Assembly: GCF_003047285.1 (NCBI RefSeq)
Contig: NZ_PZYX01000002.1
Coordinates: 1 to 64,000, forward strand
From: Nocardioides allogilvus
GTDB taxonomy: Bacteria; Actinomycetota; Actinomycetes; Propionibacteriales; Nocardioidaceae
Length of the DNA: 64,000 nt
Reading direction: 5' to 3'
Below, in pieces: positions 62,943 to 64,000 of the stretch. Position 1 is the stretch's first letter; each line of letters opens with the position of its first letter. The position numbers were made by a program, and so were the translations under genes. A model generated the notes under the pieces. That model was not told the DNA's origin and searched no databases. It worked only from the letters and a program-made list of their open reading frames with translations.

Positions 62943-64000
62943 ATGTCCGCCCTCGACCACTTCAGCGCCCCGACGCGAACGTGGTTCGAGGCTGCCTTCG
63001 CAGCGCCGACGCCGGCCCAGGCAGGTGCCTGGGACGCGATCGCCCACGGCAAGCACGCGCTGGTCGTCGCCCCCACCGGCAGCGGCAAGACTCTCAGCGC
63101 CTTCCTCTTCGCGATCGACAAGCTCCTCACCGCGGGTCCGCCCGAGGAGAAGACCAAGCGCACCCGAGTGCTCTACATCAGCCCGCTCAAGGCACTGGCC
63201 GTCGACGTCGAGCGCAACCTCCGCGCGCCGCTCACCGGCATCCGGCACACGGCCGACCGGCTCCAGACACCGCTGCCCGAGGTCACCGTGGGCCTCCGGT
63301 CCGGTGACACGAGCCCGGCCGACCGGCGCCGGCTCTCGACCCGCCCGCCCGACATCCTGATCACGACCCCCGAGTCGCTGTTCCTGATCCTGACCAGCCA
63401 GGCGCGCGAGACGCTGCGCGGCATCGAGACGGTGATCATCGACGAGGTCCACGCCGTCGCCGGCACCAAGCGCGGTGCCCACCTCGCGCTCACCCTCGAG
63501 CGGCTCGACGCCCTGCTCGACCGGCCGGCCCAGCGCATCGGGCTCAGCGCCACCGTGCGCCCGCTCGAGGAGGTCGCCCGCTTCCTCGGCGGCACCGCCC
63601 CGGTCGAGATCGTCGCGCCGCCCTCGACCAAGGAGTGGGACCTCAAGGTCGTCGTCCCGGTCGAGGACATGACGATGCCCGGTGAGTACGACGAGGAGTC
63701 GGGCGATCCCGGTCGCGCCACCAGCATCTGGCCACACGTCGAGGAGCACGTCGTCGACCTGATCGAGCAGCACCGCTCGACCATCGTCTTCGCCAACTCG
63801 CGGCGGCTGGCCGAGCGCCTCACCGCGAGGCTCAACGAGATCGCCACCGAGCGAGCCTCGGCGGCGGTCGAGGAGGGCGCCCAGCGCCCGTCACGAGACC
63901 CCGAGGACCAACCGGCTCAGATCATGGCCCAGTCCGGGGCGAGCTCAGGGGCCGAGACGGTCATCGCCAAGGCCCACCACGGCTCGGTGTCCAAGGAGCA
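62943..64000 (+). CDS. Lhr-type ATP-dependent DNA helicase, N-terminal part (cut by right edge)
   Basis: The visible 352 residues belong to a DEAD/DEAH helicase of the Lhr group: motif I VVAPTGSGKTLS near residue 42, Ia YISPLKALAVDVE, II IIDEVHAVAG, III GLSATVRPLEEVARFL. These are the family's large repair helicases, normally about 1,500 residues, so most of the gene lies beyond the window. The gene is 46 bases past the MFS stop. Confidence 0.9.
   Translation, partial: MSALDHFSAPTRTWFEAAFAAPTPAQAGAWDAIAHGKHALVVAPTGSGKTLSAFLFAIDKLLTAGPPEEKTKRTRVLYISPLKALAVDVERNLRAPLTGIRHTADRLQTPLPEVTVGLRSGDTSPADRRRLSTRPPDILITTPESLFLILTSQARETLRGIETVIIDEVHAVAGTKRGAHLALTLERLDALLDRPAQRIGLSATVRPLEEVARFLGGTAPVEIVAPPSTKEWDLKVVVPVEDMTMPGEYDEESGDPGRATSIWPHVEEHVVDLIEQHRSTIVFANSRRLAERLTARLNEIATERASAAVEEGAQRPSRDPEDQPAQIMAQSGASSGAETVIAKAHHGSVSKE

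Noticed and set aside
60286..63360. 1,024-codon plus-strand frame across the AAA ATPase, MFS and helicase genes
   Set aside because: It crosses three recognised genes in wrong frames and has no domain of its own.

Overview
The window is high-GC DNA with actinobacterial gene families (mycothiol-era gene order around recA-recX-DUF3046, a sirA-cysH-chelatase sulfite operon, GlgM-type glycogen synthase, a MobF relaxase of the actinobacterial TraA type). The protein style and gene order suggest the Nocardioidaceae (Nocardioides-like); this is inference, since no rRNA is present.

Region 1 (about 1-18,363) is an aromatic catabolic cluster. A leftward operon runs from 15,669 to 273 and encodes, in transcription order: two tandem catechol 2,3-dioxygenases, a histidine phosphatase, two proteins that together look like phenylphosphate synthase (a PEP-synthase-like ATP-grasp protein and a swivelling phosphohistidine protein), a phthalate-dioxygenase-type Rieske oxygenase, a small zinc-ribbon protein, a HAD hydrolase, a phthalate-dioxygenase-type reductase, and the complete lower meta pathway (hydratase, acylating acetaldehyde dehydrogenase, aldolase, oxalocrotonate decarboxylase, tautomerase, semialdehyde dehydrogenase), ending in a degenerate SDR. 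A divergent rightward operon holds an unrecognised 218-aa protein, an IclR regulator and a Rieske ferredoxin fused to a meta-cleavage hydrolase. The likely logic is that a phenol is phosphorylated, oxidised by the Rieske system as its aryl phosphate, dephosphorylated to a catechol, cleaved meta and taken to pyruvate and acetyl-CoA. The left edge cuts into an IS3-family transposase.

Region 2 (about 18,364-29,553) is mobile-element DNA: a possible oriT region, a full-length MobF relaxase-helicase, several hypothetical genes, an XRE regulator, a UPF0158/DUF6398-like pair, an AbiEi/AbiEii toxin-antitoxin pair and a tyrosine recombinase. Just beyond the recombinase lies a 25-nt tRNA 3' end (tRNA-Val-like) followed by a terminator, which I read as attR. 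No matching left end is visible, so the catabolic cluster is probably part of the same integrated island, which would extend off the left of the window.

Region 3 (29,698-64,000) looks like ordinary chromosome: ECF sigma factor and membrane partner, K+ channel, BrkB-like protein, AidB-like dehydrogenase, dicarboxylate transporter with its two-component system, phosphoglucomutase, ECF42 sigma with DGPF protein, GlgC and GlgM, glyA, assimilatory sulfite/APS reduction genes behind a cysteine-containing leader peptide, PPK2, HipA-like kinase, recX, SOS-controlled recA, MFS exporters, small enzymes, an AAA ATPase and the start of an Lhr-type helicase. One AbiEi/DUF559-like gene here (45,407-46,306) is bracketed by two copies of a long palindromic repeat and may be a small mobile unit.
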